A stretch of 58,343 nucleotides of DNA from Bacillota bacterium (GCA_021846505.1 JAJZWV010000014.1:1-58343); one strand, 5' to 3'; positions 17,742-27,561 are shown, numbered from the stretch's first letter. Program-made: numbers and translations. Notes: generated by a model not told the origin, from the sequence alone.

Positions 17742-20700
17742 TTACCACAATTCGTCGAACAGGCGGAGGTACTCGCGCGCGGCTCGCGCCGGGTCAAATT
17801 CCTCCTGCACCAGCCGCCGCCCCGCCAATCCTAGGCTGGGGAGGGATTCGGGCTGCGCGGCCCAGCGAGCCAGCGCGTCCACATACTCCTCAACGCGATC
17901 CGGCCGCGACACCAAAACGCCGGTGGCGGGGCTCACCACTTCGCGCACGGCGCCGACGTCCGGCGCAATCACGGGCCGGCCGTGGCCCAGCGACTCCAGC
18001 AGCACCAGCGGCAGGCCTTCCCAAGCACTGGTGAGCAGCGTCGCATGCGTCCGCGCGTACCACGCACCCATCCCGGCCGCAGGCACAAAGTCGTGCAGCT
18101 CAATCCAGGGGCGCAGGTGCTCGCGCTCCACGCCGGCGGCCAGCGCGCGGCCGAGCGGCCCATCGCCCAGCACATGAATCGTGAGGGGCACGCCCAAGCC
18201 TTTCAGCGCCTTGCCTATTGACAGGAGAGTCAGCGGCGCCTTTTGCTCGGCCAAGCGGGCGGGGTACAGCACCTGCAGGCGGGCCGCCGCCGGCGCCGGG
18301 GGAACCGTGTCTGGCACCTCGGCACCCAGGTGGATGGCGCGAACTTTTCCCCGGGGAAAGTAGTATGCCGATGCGACGCGCTCCGCCAGCTGGTGCGACA
18401 CCGTAGCCACGCGGTCGATGAGATTCGCATAGCGGGACAGCCCGTAAAACACCCAGCCCCCCTGGCCCACCGGCTCCTCCAAGTGAAACTGCGCCACCAC
18501 CGGCACCGGGCGCTGCTGGCGGAGCCGCGGCAGCGCATCAAAGCCGACGCGGGAGTGCATCACATACACCGCGTCAATCCCCCACCGCTCGGTGAGCTCC
18601 GCCAAAAGCGCCACCCGCTCCTCGTCGCTGGTGCCCAGCGCGCCCAAATCCCAGTATTCCCGGACGTACGGCAGCGCGTACTTGAGCCAGCCGTTGGGCG
18701 ATGGCTCGGTCGTGGCCAGATACACGTCGTAGGGAGCGGTCGCCAGCACCGGCAGCAGGTCCAATAGCGCACGGTCCGCACCGCCGGTGACGAGGCACGG
18801 CGCCACCACCAGCACGCGCGGCGGGCGGCGCGGCCCCTCCACGCCCACCGACCAGGCCTTGGGCTTCATAGCCGCGTGCGCCAGCCGATCCACCTCGGAT
18901 CCCAGCAGGGCTCGCAGCTCCTCGGTGGCGACGACCCCGTCATAAGACGGGGAGGGCGTCCACAGCGCGAGGTCCCGGGCCTCGGCGCCCTGCGGCACGC
19001 GGCCCAGCGCATCCAGGCGCAAGTCTGCGACCGTGACCGCCCAGCCTTCCTGCTGCAATCCGGCCAGGGCCGGCCCGTCCCACCCCAGCATCAAGGCTCG
19101 GCCCCGCCGAGAGGGGCCGGCGAATCGCGCGGCCGGTGCCCCTCGCTCCGTGCCCCCGGACGGCACCGGTGCATGCCGGTATGCGTGCAGGGCGTCCGCC
19201 TTCGGCGGTGGGCGGAGCGGCGCCAGCGCATCCGCCTGGACAGGCATCCAGTGGCGAAACGCCGCTTCCTCCCGGTGGCCGGCCTCCAGCGACGCCTCCG
19301 CCATCAAGCGATACCCGCGCCGGCGGTCCGGTGCGGGCTTTTGGGCCTCAGGCTGGCGCCGCGGCCGCCGCATCAGGAGCAGCACCTGGCGCTGATGGAA
19401 ATAGATGCCCGCGGCACGCTCAAACCCAATGCGCGGGGCGACCTGCCGCTTGCCCGCGTCTTTCAGCCAGCGGGCCCACCGCCGGGGCTTAGCCGGCACG
19501 GCCACCTCCACCGGCGCCTCCTCATCGGCGCGCCACGTTTGGCCGTCGAGGTCCCAGCTGGGCACGGGATACACCAAGTCCAGCGCACGGTCCAGCGCGG
19601 AAAACGTCGGCGCGTCAATCTCGGGCCGCTCGTCCAGCAGCCGGCGCGCCAGAATCAGGCGGACAGCCACCGTGTCCTGGTGCACCACCCGAATGGCGGC
19701 GTAGTGCGGCTGGCGCTCCATAAACCCGATGAGCTTGTGCAGCAGGGCGGGGTCATGCGCCAGCGCACCCTCCTGTCCCGGTGCCACCAAGCACCAATAC
19801 TTCCCGCGCACCGCTGGCAGTGCGGCCATCATGTCGGCTTCCGTGCGCAAAAGCCGCGCGTCGCGGTCCTGAAACGTTTGGGAGGCCAGCGGCACGGGAT
19901 CGGCCAGCAGCACCGTGACGCCCGGCGCCCACGCCCGCTTGATGCCCGACGCCACCAGGGGAAAGTAGAGGGCCCCCTCGCGCCGGCGGATGGACCGAAT
20001 CAGCTCGGCGCGGCGCTCGTCGGCCAGGTTCACCATCGAAAAGCCCCACCGGCGATAGAAGAAGGTGCGGCCGGGCAGGCGCGCGCCGATGAGGTTGTGC
20101 ACGGCCATGCGCAAGAACAGCTCCCAGTCTTCGTAGCCGGACCGCATCGACTCGTCATACGCGAGCCCGTGCCGCTCCAAGGCGGTGCGGTCAATTAAGG
20201 CGCAGGCGTCGCTGAAGTTGTCGTGCATCAGCACATACAGGTTGTACTCGCTGTGAGGGATGTAGCGATCCTCGGCCCCAAACCACACTTTGTCCTGATA
20301 CACGTAGGCGACCCGGGCATCGTCCCGGTGGCGCTCCCAAAACAGCGCCACCATCCGCCGCACGGCATCCGGGGCGAGCCGGTTGTCCGCATCCAGCGGC
20401 AGGACGAATCGGCTCTGGGCTGCGGCCAGGCCCGCATTGCGGGCCGCCGACAAGCCGCGGTTGTCCTGCGTGACCAGCCGAAAGCGGAACTCACCGGCCG
20501 CCGCCGCGATGTCCGCCTTGGTGGCCGAATCCGATCCGTCGTCCACCACCACGGTCTCGATGGCCGGATAGTCCTGGGCCGCCACCGACGCCAGGCACTC
20601 GCGCAGAAACATGCCCTGGTTGTAGCACGGGACAATGACCGTGACCGTGTCCTCCGCGCCCGGCGCATGGAGACTAGCGGCTTCGCTCACTGCCGGGGGG

Positions 20701-20765
20701 CCGATCGCGGCCCCCGCGCCCTGGGTGTCGTGCGGGTCGTTCATATTGCTCACTGGCGCTGGCAC
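17742..20765 (-). CDS. Bifunctional glycosyltransferase, GT2 then GT4 (1007 aa)
   Basis: Residues about 40-270 are a GT2 domain (VTVIVPCYNQG, VVVDDGSD, and the nucleotide-sugar/metal site LDADN). Residues about 645-1005 are a GT4 domain of GT-B fold (VLVVAPCLVTGGADRALL, YPARLAEQKAP, TSAWEGLPLVLLESLGHG with the EGLP..LLE donor site). The roughly 370-residue middle is of unknown function. The enzyme probably adds two sugars to a surface glycan at the cytoplasmic membrane face. The start is GTG 20765 with GAGGAAG four bases upstream; ATG 20744 is an alternative. It is the last gene of a leftward set, 39 bases after the preceding GT2 gene. Compare the gene at 21902, which has the same two domains in reverse order. 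Confidence 0.85.
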   Translation of the reverse strand: MPAPVSNMNDPHDTQGAGAAIGPPAVSEAASLHAPGAEDTVTVIVPCYNQGMFLRECLASVAAQDYPAIETVVVDDGSDSATKADIAAAAGEFRFRLVTQDNRGLSAARNAGLAAAQSRFVLPLDADNRLAPDAVRRMVALFWERHRDDARVAYVYQDKVWFGAEDRYIPHSEYNLYVLMHDNFSDACALIDRTALERHGLAYDESMRSGYEDWELFLRMAVHNLIGARLPGRTFFYRRWGFSMVNLADERRAELIRSIRRREGALYFPLVASGIKRAWAPGVTVLLADPVPLASQTFQDRDARLLRTEADMMAALPAVRGKYWCLVAPGQEGALAHDPALLHKLIGFMERQPHYAAIRVVHQDTVAVRLILARRLLDERPEIDAPTFSALDRALDLVYPVPSWDLDGQTWRADEEAPVEVAVPAKPRRWARWLKDAGKRQVAPRIGFERAAGIYFHQRQVLLLMRRPRRQPEAQKPAPDRRRGYRLMAEASLEAGHREEAAFRHWMPVQADALAPLRPPPKADALHAYRHAPVPSGGTERGAPAARFAGPSRRGRALMLGWDGPALAGLQQEGWAVTVADLRLDALGRVPQGAEARDLALWTPSPSYDGVVATEELRALLGSEVDRLAHAAMKPKAWSVGVEGPRRPPRVLVVAPCLVTGGADRALLDLLPVLATAPYDVYLATTEPSPNGWLKYALPYVREYWDLGALGTSDEERVALLAELTERWGIDAVYVMHSRVGFDALPRLRQQRPVPVVAQFHLEEPVGQGGWVFYGLSRYANLIDRVATVSHQLAERVASAYYFPRGKVRAIHLGAEVPDTVPPAPAAARLQVLYPARLAEQKAPLTLLSIGKALKGLGVPLTIHVLGDGPLGRALAAGVEREHLRPWIELHDFVPAAGMGAWYARTHATLLTSAWEGLPLVLLESLGHGRPVIAPDVGAVREVVSPATGVLVSRPDRVEEYVDALARWAAQPESLPSLGLAGRRLVQEEFDPARAAREYLRLFDELW

Positions 20766-20804
20766 CCTGCTTCCTCAATATGGTCTCGCGGGCGGCGCTC
20801 CTGA

Positions 20805-21899
20805 TTACGGCTCGCGCTCGCGGCCGGCATCGCTCTTGGCGGCCCCCTTGCCGGTATCGCCGCCGCCGGGGCCCCCGAGCGTCCACCCGACTGCGCTGGC
20901 CCACCGCTGGCGGTACTCGAGCGCAGACTTCGCATGCAGAGCGTTCCAGCCGTGGGCCCGAATAAGCGCCCACGCCACCTCCGGCTGCCGGATGCTTCGA
21001 GCCGCGGTCCACGCATCACGGAGCCCGTTGGCCGCCACCAGCGGCCACGGCGCATACTTCAGCAGCAGGCGCGCCCGGGCGCGCTCCGCCAGGTACAAGC
21101 GCTCGCCCCCGCGCGGGCGAGGGCCCTCCCCGCGCGCGAGCGCGGCATCCGACTGGCCCTTGTGGTGCACCACCACCAGTGACGGCTCGCGCCACACCGC
21201 GTAGCCCAGGGCCTGGGCCTGCAGCGCCACCTCGGAGTCATCGTGCCACTTGATGGGGGTGGGGTCCAACTCCAGTGCGTGGGCCACCGCCGCCCGCACC
21301 ACCATGCCGCAGCCCATGGCGTAGCCCGTGGGGCCGGCGGTGGGCGCGGGCGCTGCGGGTGAGCCGGGCATGGCCCCATAGCCGTCATCGCGCCCGTGCC
21401 CCCATGTGTCCAGCCGAGCGCCGAAGCCATTTAGGCGCCCGTCCGGCAGCAGCACCCACGAAGCCAGCACCCCCACCCGCGGCCGCGCGGCCAGGCAGCG
21501 GAGCGCCTCTTCGCCCCAGGTCGGCGCCGGCACACTGTCGACGTCCAAAAATCCTAAGGCCGAGCCGCTCGCGGCCTGAATGCCGGCCACCCGGCCGCCC
21601 GCCACCCCACGATTCTCGGGCAGCAGCACCTCCGCCACGGCAATGCCCGGGCGCGGCCGCCAGGCGCGCAGCTGGGCCACACTGTCGTCCGTGCTGGCAT
21701 TGTCCACCCACACCAGCTGCAGCGCCGGCAGGGTCTGGGCATTGATGGCGGCCAAAAGATCGGGCACCAGCGCCCCCCCATTCCAGCTCACCACCACGAT
21801 CGAGAGGGAGAGCGCTTTCGGGGCACTGGTGGGCGCGGCCCTCTCCGCCGGCTGCGCCTGCCTCTCCCTCGTCTCCCTCATCGGGTCCTTCGTCTCCAT
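20805..21899 (-). CDS. GT2 glycosyltransferase
   Basis: A 364-residue GT2 enzyme, rhamnosyltransferase-like: LSIVVVSWNGG near residue 28, VWVDNASTDDS, PENRGVAGGRVAGI, and the DxD-like LDVDSVP. A histidine/aspartate site (IKWHDDSEVALQAQ) fits the family's catalytic-base region. ATG 21899 starts two bases after the stop of the upstream fusion gene, suggesting coupling; ATG 21881 with GAAGGA before it is an alternative. The C-terminal 100 residues are basic and could lie on the membrane. Sugar and acceptor are unknown. Confidence 0.83.
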   Translation of the reverse strand: METKDPMRETRERQAQPAERAAPTSAPKALSLSIVVVSWNGGALVPDLLAAINAQTLPALQLVWVDNASTDDSVAQLRAWRPRPGIAVAEVLLPENRGVAGGRVAGIQAASGSALGFLDVDSVPAPTWGEEALRCLAARPRVGVLASWVLLPDGRLNGFGARLDTWGHGRDDGYGAMPGSPAAPAPTAGPTGYAMGCGMVVRAAVAHALELDPTPIKWHDDSEVALQAQALGYAVWREPSLVVVHHKGQSDAALARGEGPRPRGGERLYLAERARARLLLKYAPWPLVAANGLRDAWTAARSIRQPEVAWALIRAHGWNALHAKSALEYRQRWASAVGWTLGGPGGGDTGKGAAKSDAGREREP

Positions 21900-21901
21900 C
21901 G

Positions 21902-23986
21902 TCAGCCGCTGTACGGCGGCTGCTGCGCCGTGGCAATCAAGGGGGTGGCGGCCAGATACTGCGGCCCGTTGGAGTTTAAGAGGCCAGCCAAAGGCCCGCT
22001 CCACCGCGCCACCAGCTCGGGGTGCTTGTCCAGCAGCACTTCATAGAGAAACAGCAAGCTTTCCGGGTTGAGCGCGCGGGCCATGGAGTCGGCGCGCACC
22101 CGGTACCGCGTCAGGACCGCCGGGATAGCCACCCCCCCTAGACCCGCCCCCACCATGCGCACGACCGACTCCCAATCCTCCAGCCCATAGACGAAGCGGG
22201 GGTCATTTTGGCCGTGCGCGAGAAAGTGGTCGCGGCGCACCACCAGGCAGCTGGAGTGGAGCGTGTTGTGGTACAGAAGATAAGGGAGCTCCGGATTCCA
22301 CGCGGGCCACACCTCTTCGGTGCGGCCGAAGAACTGGGCCCACGCGCCCACCAGGCTCACATTGTCATAGGCGTCTAAAATGCGGAGCGCCGCCGCCCAA
22401 TATCCCCGCTCCACCGCGTCGTCGGGATCGAGAAACGCTAGATATTGGCCCCGCGCCGCCTCGGCGCCGCGGTTGCGGGCGCCCGCGAGCCCCCGATTGC
22501 GGCCGCGCACCACCCGGAGGCCCTCCCACCTGGGGTCCTGCTCCAGCTGGTACAGCCTCGCAATGCTCAGGGGCTCGGTGCTGCCGTCGTCCACCAGCAC
22601 GACTTCATCGGGTTTGGCGGCCGAGGCGTACGCGCTGGCCAGGCACTCTTCGACATAGGCGCCCATATTGAAGTACGGGATGACCACCGACAGCCGGAGA
22701 GCCGGGGCCGCGCTTCGCGGCGCGGCCGGCACCGGCTCGACAAACGGGTACAGCCGGCGCGGTGCAGCCTCCCGATGCTGCTGCACCCAGCGCTGAAATA
22801 GCGCCGACTTCTCCCTGGCAATGGACGCGGGGTCCAAGTGCTGCCGAATGGTGTCCCGCGCCCGCTCGCCGATGCGGTCCCAGTCCGCGTCCGAGAGGGC
22901 CAGCGCCGCCTCCAGCCCGTCCGCAATGGCGCCGGGGTCCTGTCCTTCCACGAGCCAGCCATTGTCCCCATGATTCAGCAGCTCGCGCTGGCCCCCCGCA
23001 TTCGACGCCACCAGCACCCGCCCATGCGCCATCGCCTCCAGCGCCGTGTACGGCAAGTTGTCAAAGCGCGAGCACACCGCCACCACCCCTGCGGCGCGCA
23101 TGCGCTCGGCGACCGCAGCGGGCGGCTGGGCGCCCGACAGGATAAGGCGCCCGGCGGCGATGTGGCCGGCATAGCGGCGGCCAAGATAGGCACCCATCTG
23201 CTCCCCGCGGGCCACATAGAAGTTGTCGCCGCCCAACAGCTCCAGCGACGCCGTCTCCCCTCGGCTCCACAGCCGGGCCATGCCCTCGACCAGCTCCAGT
23301 GTTCCCTTGAACAGCTGCAAGCGGCCCACCGCGAGCACACGGTCGCGCCGGCGCGGCGGCGGCCCGGCCGGCGGCAGCGGCATCGGGTTCCTCAGCACGG
23401 TGGCGGGCGCCGGGGGCTTGATGGCCGCCCGGAGGTACTCGCTTGGAAATATCACCTGGTCGGCCGCCGCCAGCGCAGCCCGCTCCATCCACCCGGTCCA
23501 GTAGCGGGGCAGCAGATAGCCAGCCCGATCCTCGTAGTGGTCCAGGGCAAAGTTGGGGTTGTGGGCGGTGACCACGATGGGAAACGCCTGCAGCGCGTCG
23601 TCCAGAGCGCGCTTCCGCATCAAGAGAAAGTACCCGATGGCGTTGAAGTCTTGGGTTTCCACGATGTCCGGCGCGCCCACGCGCTCGATGCACTCGCGCA
23701 CCGCGTCGGCATATTGAAAGCTCGCCGCGGCGGGCCCCGAAAGCGCCCGCACCGGCGGCGAGCCGTAGTCCGGCCCAAAGCGCACCACGGCCAGCCGATC
23801 TTCGGACTCATCGATGGCCAGCGCCGGCCCCACCACCCGCTCATCGCAGAGGAAAACCCGCACGCGATGCCCCTCGCCCAGCCACCCCGCCACCGTAAGC
23901 GCCGCATAGGTGCCGATGCCCCCGCCGAAAAACGGGGGATACTCCGTGGTCAAGAGCCAAATGGTCAGGGCACCGCCTCGGCTCAC
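21902..23986 (-). CDS. Bifunctional glycosyltransferase, GT4 then GT2 (694 aa)
   Basis: Residues about 8-395 are a GT4 domain (LLTTEYPPFFGGGIGTY with the Gly-rich acceptor loop, LAVGRLQLFKGTLEL, SRFDNLPYTALEAMAHGR). Residues about 430-660 are a GT2 domain (LSVVIPYFNMGAYVEECL, VVLVDDGSTEP, AFLDPDDAVERGYW, YGLEDWESVVRM). The domain order is the mirror image of the 1007-residue enzyme. The start is GTG 23986, overlapping the TGA of the methyltransferase (GTGA). It probably adds two successive sugars to a lipid-linked or capsular glycan. The specific donor cannot be read from the sequence. Confidence 0.86.
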   Translation of the reverse strand: MSRGGALTIWLLTTEYPPFFGGGIGTYAALTVAGWLGEGHRVRVFLCDERVVGPALAIDESEDRLAVVRFGPDYGSPPVRALSGPAAASFQYADAVRECIERVGAPDIVETQDFNAIGYFLLMRKRALDDALQAFPIVVTAHNPNFALDHYEDRAGYLLPRYWTGWMERAALAAADQVIFPSEYLRAAIKPPAPATVLRNPMPLPPAGPPPRRRDRVLAVGRLQLFKGTLELVEGMARLWSRGETASLELLGGDNFYVARGEQMGAYLGRRYAGHIAAGRLILSGAQPPAAVAERMRAAGVVAVCSRFDNLPYTALEAMAHGRVLVASNAGGQRELLNHGDNGWLVEGQDPGAIADGLEAALALSDADWDRIGERARDTIRQHLDPASIAREKSALFQRWVQQHREAAPRRLYPFVEPVPAAPRSAAPALRLSVVIPYFNMGAYVEECLASAYASAAKPDEVVLVDDGSTEPLSIARLYQLEQDPRWEGLRVVRGRNRGLAGARNRGAEAARGQYLAFLDPDDAVERGYWAAALRILDAYDNVSLVGAWAQFFGRTEEVWPAWNPELPYLLYHNTLHSSCLVVRRDHFLAHGQNDPRFVYGLEDWESVVRMVGAGLGGVAIPAVLTRYRVRADSMARALNPESLLFLYEVLLDKHPELVARWSGPLAGLLNSNGPQYLAATPLIATAQQPPYSG

Positions 23987-25155
23987 GAGGACTCTCCGGG
24001 TTTCGGCGGGCCGCCCGGGGGCGGCACACTCGTGCGGCGCCTCCCCAGCACCACGCGGCGCGCCAGCTTCAGCGCCGGGGCCACCCCACGGCCCTCGTCC
24101 AGCACCCGCCAGTAGCGGCTGACCAGGCGCCAGCCGCGGGAGGCTTCAATGATGGCGAGGCGGGCCGACACGCGCCCAAGCTCCTCGTGTTCGCGCTGCC
24201 AGTCGCCGCGCTCTCCTTCCAGCCGTGCCAGCTCCTCCTGCAGCGCGGCCACCTGCTTGGAGGCGGCGAGCGCCTCATCGGCCAGGAGGCGATTCTGCTG
24301 CCAAAGCGCCTGGCTCTCCTCGGTGGCCCATGCCGCCGCACGCTCGGCGGCGGCGGATGCCGCGGCCAGCTGGTCCACCCGGGCCCACAGCCGAGACAGC
24401 AGCCGCCGCTCCGACTCGGCCAAAAAGCCCTCAAGCGCGATGGCCGCCGCAGCGGGCGCGCTGTCAGCGGCCACCGCCACCAGGCTCAGATGGGTCGTGT
24501 GCCCCACGGGCGCGGGCAGCGCCCCTGCCTCCCCCCACGCCAGGCCGAAGCCGGTCATGGGAGTGCCGCCCGCGCGTTTCGACTGGGGGTTCCATATCAC
24601 GCTGCCCGCGCTGAGCTCCTGGAAGTAAACCTGAGCGTGGGCGAAGTGCTGGGCCAGCAGCTGCTCGAGCTCCGGCGCGGACAGTTCGCCCACATGAAAC
24701 GGGTTCGCGGGAAATTCTCGCATGCGCTCGCGATCGGGGGTGGACACCAGCACCACGCCGCCCGGCCTCAGCACGCGCTTCCACTCCGACAGGGCGGCCG
24801 CGTGATCCGAGCGCGGCAGGTGCTCCAGCAGCTCAAACGCCACCACGGCGTCAAAGGAGGCGTCAGCAAAGGGCAGGGCGGCCGCCGAGGCGGCGAAAAA
24901 CTTCAGGGAGTCGTCCGGGTAGCGCCCACGCGCCCGCTCAATGGACGGCGCATCCACGTCGACGGCCGCCACCGAGCGTGCCGTGCGCGCCAGCACCGCT
25001 GCGCCATATCCTTCGCCACTGCCCACGTCCAGCACATCGCGGCCGGCCAGCTGCGCCGCCGCGGCTTGATACCGATGCCAGTGGAAAGCCAGCTCCGCGT
25101 CATCGGAGCTGTCGGGGTGCAAGCGCTCTTCCAATGGCATCCCCCAATTGGCCAA
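23983..25155 (-). CDS. SAM-dependent methyltransferase with C-terminal coiled coil
   Basis: A 390-residue protein. Residues about 25-150 are a class I methyltransferase (motif I VLDVGSGEGYG, acidic VDVD after beta 2, FDAVVAFELLEHL, RVLRPGGVVLVSTP). Residues about 240-340 are rich in Ala/Glu/Leu and look like a coiled coil, and a basic tail follows. Similar proteins in polysaccharide clusters methylate terminal sugars, sometimes controlling chain length; that role is inferred. The start is TTG 25155 with GAGGGG upstream; ATG 25140 is possible. It is the first gene of the leftward arm and overlaps the next gene by four bases. Confidence 0.82.
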   Translation of the reverse strand: MANWGMPLEERLHPDSSDDAELAFHWHRYQAAAAQLAGRDVLDVGSGEGYGAAVLARTARSVAAVDVDAPSIERARGRYPDDSLKFFAASAAALPFADASFDAVVAFELLEHLPRSDHAAALSEWKRVLRPGGVVLVSTPDRERMREFPANPFHVGELSAPELEQLLAQHFAHAQVYFQELSAGSVIWNPQSKRAGGTPMTGFGLAWGEAGALPAPVGHTTHLSLVAVAADSAPAAAAIALEGFLAESERRLLSRLWARVDQLAAASAAAERAAAWATEESQALWQQNRLLADEALAASKQVAALQEELARLEGERGDWQREHEELGRVSARLAIIEASRGWRLVSRYWRVLDEGRGVAPALKLARRVVLGRRRTSVPPPGGPPKPGESS

Positions 25156-25186
25156 ATTCTGCGTCCGCCCCTCAATCTTCCCCTCT

Positions 25187-25216
25187 AGATTGCCCGCCGG
25201 CGCGGCCAGGCGTCAA
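25187..25216 (-). promoter_or_regulatory. Candidate promoter of the leftward glycan arm
   Basis: Leftward TTGACG (25211-25216), 18 bases, then CAATCT (25187-25192). It would start transcription about 25 bases before the TTG of the methyltransferase gene. The -10 is weak. Confidence 0.4.
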
Positions 25217-25363
25217 GATGTGCCCCACTGCCGGCAGAATCCGCGCAGCCACCGTCGGGATGGCGAGCGGCCAGAGGGATGAAGGGGTCAGAGGACAACA
25301 GGGCGAGGGGCCGGGGAGAAGATGGTAGGATACTGCCCAGAACAGTCGGTGGGAGGCGAGCGC

Positions 25364-26458
25364 GTGCGCGTGGCGCTGGTGCACGATTGGCTTCTCACCA
25401 TGGGCGGCGCCGAGCGGGTCCTGGAGGCCATCGCGGAGATGTACCCCGACGCCCCGATCTTTTCCCTGGTGGCCAATCCCGCGGCGCTGTCGCCCGCGCT
25501 GGCCGCGCGGGTGCACATCGAAAGCCGCCTGGCTCAGCTGCCGCACGCGCGGCGGTGGTACCGCCGGTACCTGCCCCTCATGCCGTGGGCGGTGGAGCAC
25601 CTGCCGCTGGGCGACTTCGACTTGGTGCTGTCCGACTGCTCGGCGGTGTCCAAAGGCGTCCGCACGCGGCCGGGGGCGGTGCACGTGAGCTACATCCACA
25701 CCCCGATGCGGTATCTGTGGGACCTGGAGAGGTCCTACCGGCAGGAGGCCGGGCCCCTCGAGCGGCTCGCGATGTCTGCCACCTTTCCCCGGCTCCGCCG
25801 GTGGGATTTTGCCGCCGCCCAGCGCCCCACCCAGCTCATGGCCAACTCCCAAGCCGTCGCGGCCCGCATCCAGGCGCACTACAGCCGCCCCAGCGTGGTG
25901 GTGCCGCCGCCGGTCGATGTCGAGCGCTTTTCGCCCAATGAGCCCCGCGGGGGCTATCACCTGGTGCTGTCGCGGCTCGTGGCGTACAAGCGCTTTGACC
26001 TGGCCGTAGACGCCGCCAATCGCCTCCAGCTGCCCCTGCTGGTGGCGGGCGAGGGCCCCGAGCGCGAGCGGCTCGAGCGCCTGGCCGGCCCCACGGTCAA
26101 GCTGGTGGGCCGGCCGAGCGACGAGGAGGCCGCCCGCCTGCTGGAGCGGGCGGAGGCGCTCTGGCTTCCCGGCGAAGAAGACTTTGGGATTGTTATGGCG
26201 GAGGCGCTGGCCGCAGGGACCCCCGTGGTGGCGTACGGGGCCGGGGGAGCCCGCGACATCGTCGAGGACGGCGCCACCGGGGTGCTGTTTTTTGAGCAGA
26301 CCGCCGAGAGCCTTATCGAAGCCCTCCAGCGGCTTGCCGGGCTCCCGATTGACCGCCGCCAGCTGCGCCAGGCGGCGCTGCGCTTCGGGGTGGAGCACTT
26401 TCGGGCGCGGTACCAGGCGGTCGTGGCCGATGCGCTGGCCGGCCGAGGCTCCGCCTGA
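25364..26458 (+). CDS. GT4 glycosyltransferase (WbaZ-like)
   Basis: A 364-residue GT-B enzyme. It opens VRVALVHDWLLTMGGAERVL, the usual N-terminus of this subgroup; YIHTPMRYLWDL, VVPPPVDVERF, LSRLVAYKRFDLAVDAAN, and the donor site EDFGIVMAEALAAGTPVVA follow. The GTG at 25364 is chosen because GGGAGG (25351-25356) stands seven bases before it and it gives the family start; ATG 25322 would add 14 unlike residues. It is the first gene of the rightward arm, and its TGA shares one base with the ATG of the next gene. Subgroup members are often mannosyltransferases, but specificity is not proven. Confidence 0.88.
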   Translation: MRVALVHDWLLTMGGAERVLEAIAEMYPDAPIFSLVANPAALSPALAARVHIESRLAQLPHARRWYRRYLPLMPWAVEHLPLGDFDLVLSDCSAVSKGVRTRPGAVHVSYIHTPMRYLWDLERSYRQEAGPLERLAMSATFPRLRRWDFAAAQRPTQLMANSQAVAARIQAHYSRPSVVVPPPVDVERFSPNEPRGGYHLVLSRLVAYKRFDLAVDAANRLQLPLLVAGEGPERERLERLAGPTVKLVGRPSDEEAARLLERAEALWLPGEEDFGIVMAEALAAGTPVVAYGAGGARDIVEDGATGVLFFEQTAESLIEALQRLAGLPIDRRQLRQAALRFGVEHFRARYQAVVADALAGRGSA

Positions 26459-27561
26459 TGCAGGTGGTGGTGGATGCCCTCCAGTACGACGGCCAGCCGG
26501 CCGGCGTGGGCCACTACATCGCGCACCTGCTTGCCGCCTACGCCGGCCAGTTTCCCGAGGATCAGGTGACGGTGCTGGTATTGGCGGGCCAGTCGCTTCC
26601 GGGCACCGTGAACCTGCCCCTGCTGCCGGCCGGGGTGTCGAGCGGCCGGCGCCTGTGGTTCGAGCAGCGCGCCCTGGCGCCGCACATCCGGCGCCTGGCG
26701 CGCGATGTGGTGCACTTTCCCGACTACCAGCGGCCCGCGGCGCGGCTCGGACCGTCGGTGCTGACGGTTCACGACTTAGCTGCGCTGCGCCACCCGGAGG
26801 CATTTCCGCCGCTGGCCGGCCACGTCAAGCGCACCCTCCTGCGGCGCTCGGTGCCGCGCGCCACCCGGATTATTGTGCCCACCCACGCCATCCGCGCCGA
26901 GCTCGGCCAGCTCATGGAGGAAATGGGCGCCAACCCCGACCGCATTCGGGTGGTGCCCCACGGGGTGGACCCGCCGCCCCCCGGCCCGCCTCAAGCGTGG
27001 CCGCAGCCGTACTTGCTGTATGTGGGCACGCTGGAGCCAAGGAAAAATCTGGTGCGTCTCTTGACCGCGTACGATATGCTGACCCAAGAGCACCGTGATT
27101 GTCCGGACTTGGTGCTGGCCGGCGCGCGCGGATGGCTGTCGGGTCCGATTCAGCAGGCGCTGGAGCGGCTGGCCGCTCGCACGCTCGGCCCGCAAGTGAT
27201 TCAGCTGGGCTACGTGAGCCGGGGTGACTTGTGGGGCTGGCTGAAGGGCGCCGTGGGATTCTGCTACCCTTCCCTGTATGAAGGGTTTGGGCTGCCGATT
27301 TTGGAAGCCATGGCCGCGGGCACGCCGGTGCTGACCACAGCCGGCGGCGCCACCGGCGAAGTGGCGGGCAGCGCGGCCATCTTGGTGGATCCGCTCCAAG
27401 TGGGCGACATTGCCCGCGGGCTGGACGAATTGGTGTACGGGCCGCGGCCAGCCCGGCAGCAGCGCATTGAGGCCGGCCGCGAGCGGGCGGCCGCCCACAC
27501 GTGGGCCGCCACCGCTGCGGCCACACGTGCGGTGTACAGCGAAGCGGCCCAAGAGATTTAG
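26458..27561 (+). CDS. GT4 glycosyltransferase
   Basis: A 367-residue GT4 enzyme: MQVVVDALQYDGQPAGVGHY (Gly-rich acceptor loop), VLTVHDLAALRHPEAF, YLLYVGTLEPRKNL, and the donor motif YEGFGLPILEAMAAGTPVL. The ATG overlaps the stop of the upstream GT4 gene by one base, so translation is coupled. It resembles mannosyl- or rhamnosyltransferases of capsule and S-layer glycan clusters. Donor and acceptor are unknown. Confidence 0.88.
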   Translation: MQVVVDALQYDGQPAGVGHYIAHLLAAYAGQFPEDQVTVLVLAGQSLPGTVNLPLLPAGVSSGRRLWFEQRALAPHIRRLARDVVHFPDYQRPAARLGPSVLTVHDLAALRHPEAFPPLAGHVKRTLLRRSVPRATRIIVPTHAIRAELGQLMEEMGANPDRIRVVPHGVDPPPPGPPQAWPQPYLLYVGTLEPRKNLVRLLTAYDMLTQEHRDCPDLVLAGARGWLSGPIQQALERLAARTLGPQVIQLGYVSRGDLWGWLKGAVGFCYPSLYEGFGLPILEAMAAGTPVLTTAGGATGEVAGSAAILVDPLQVGDIARGLDELVYGPRPARQQRIEAGRERAAAHTWAATAAATRAVYSEAAQEI

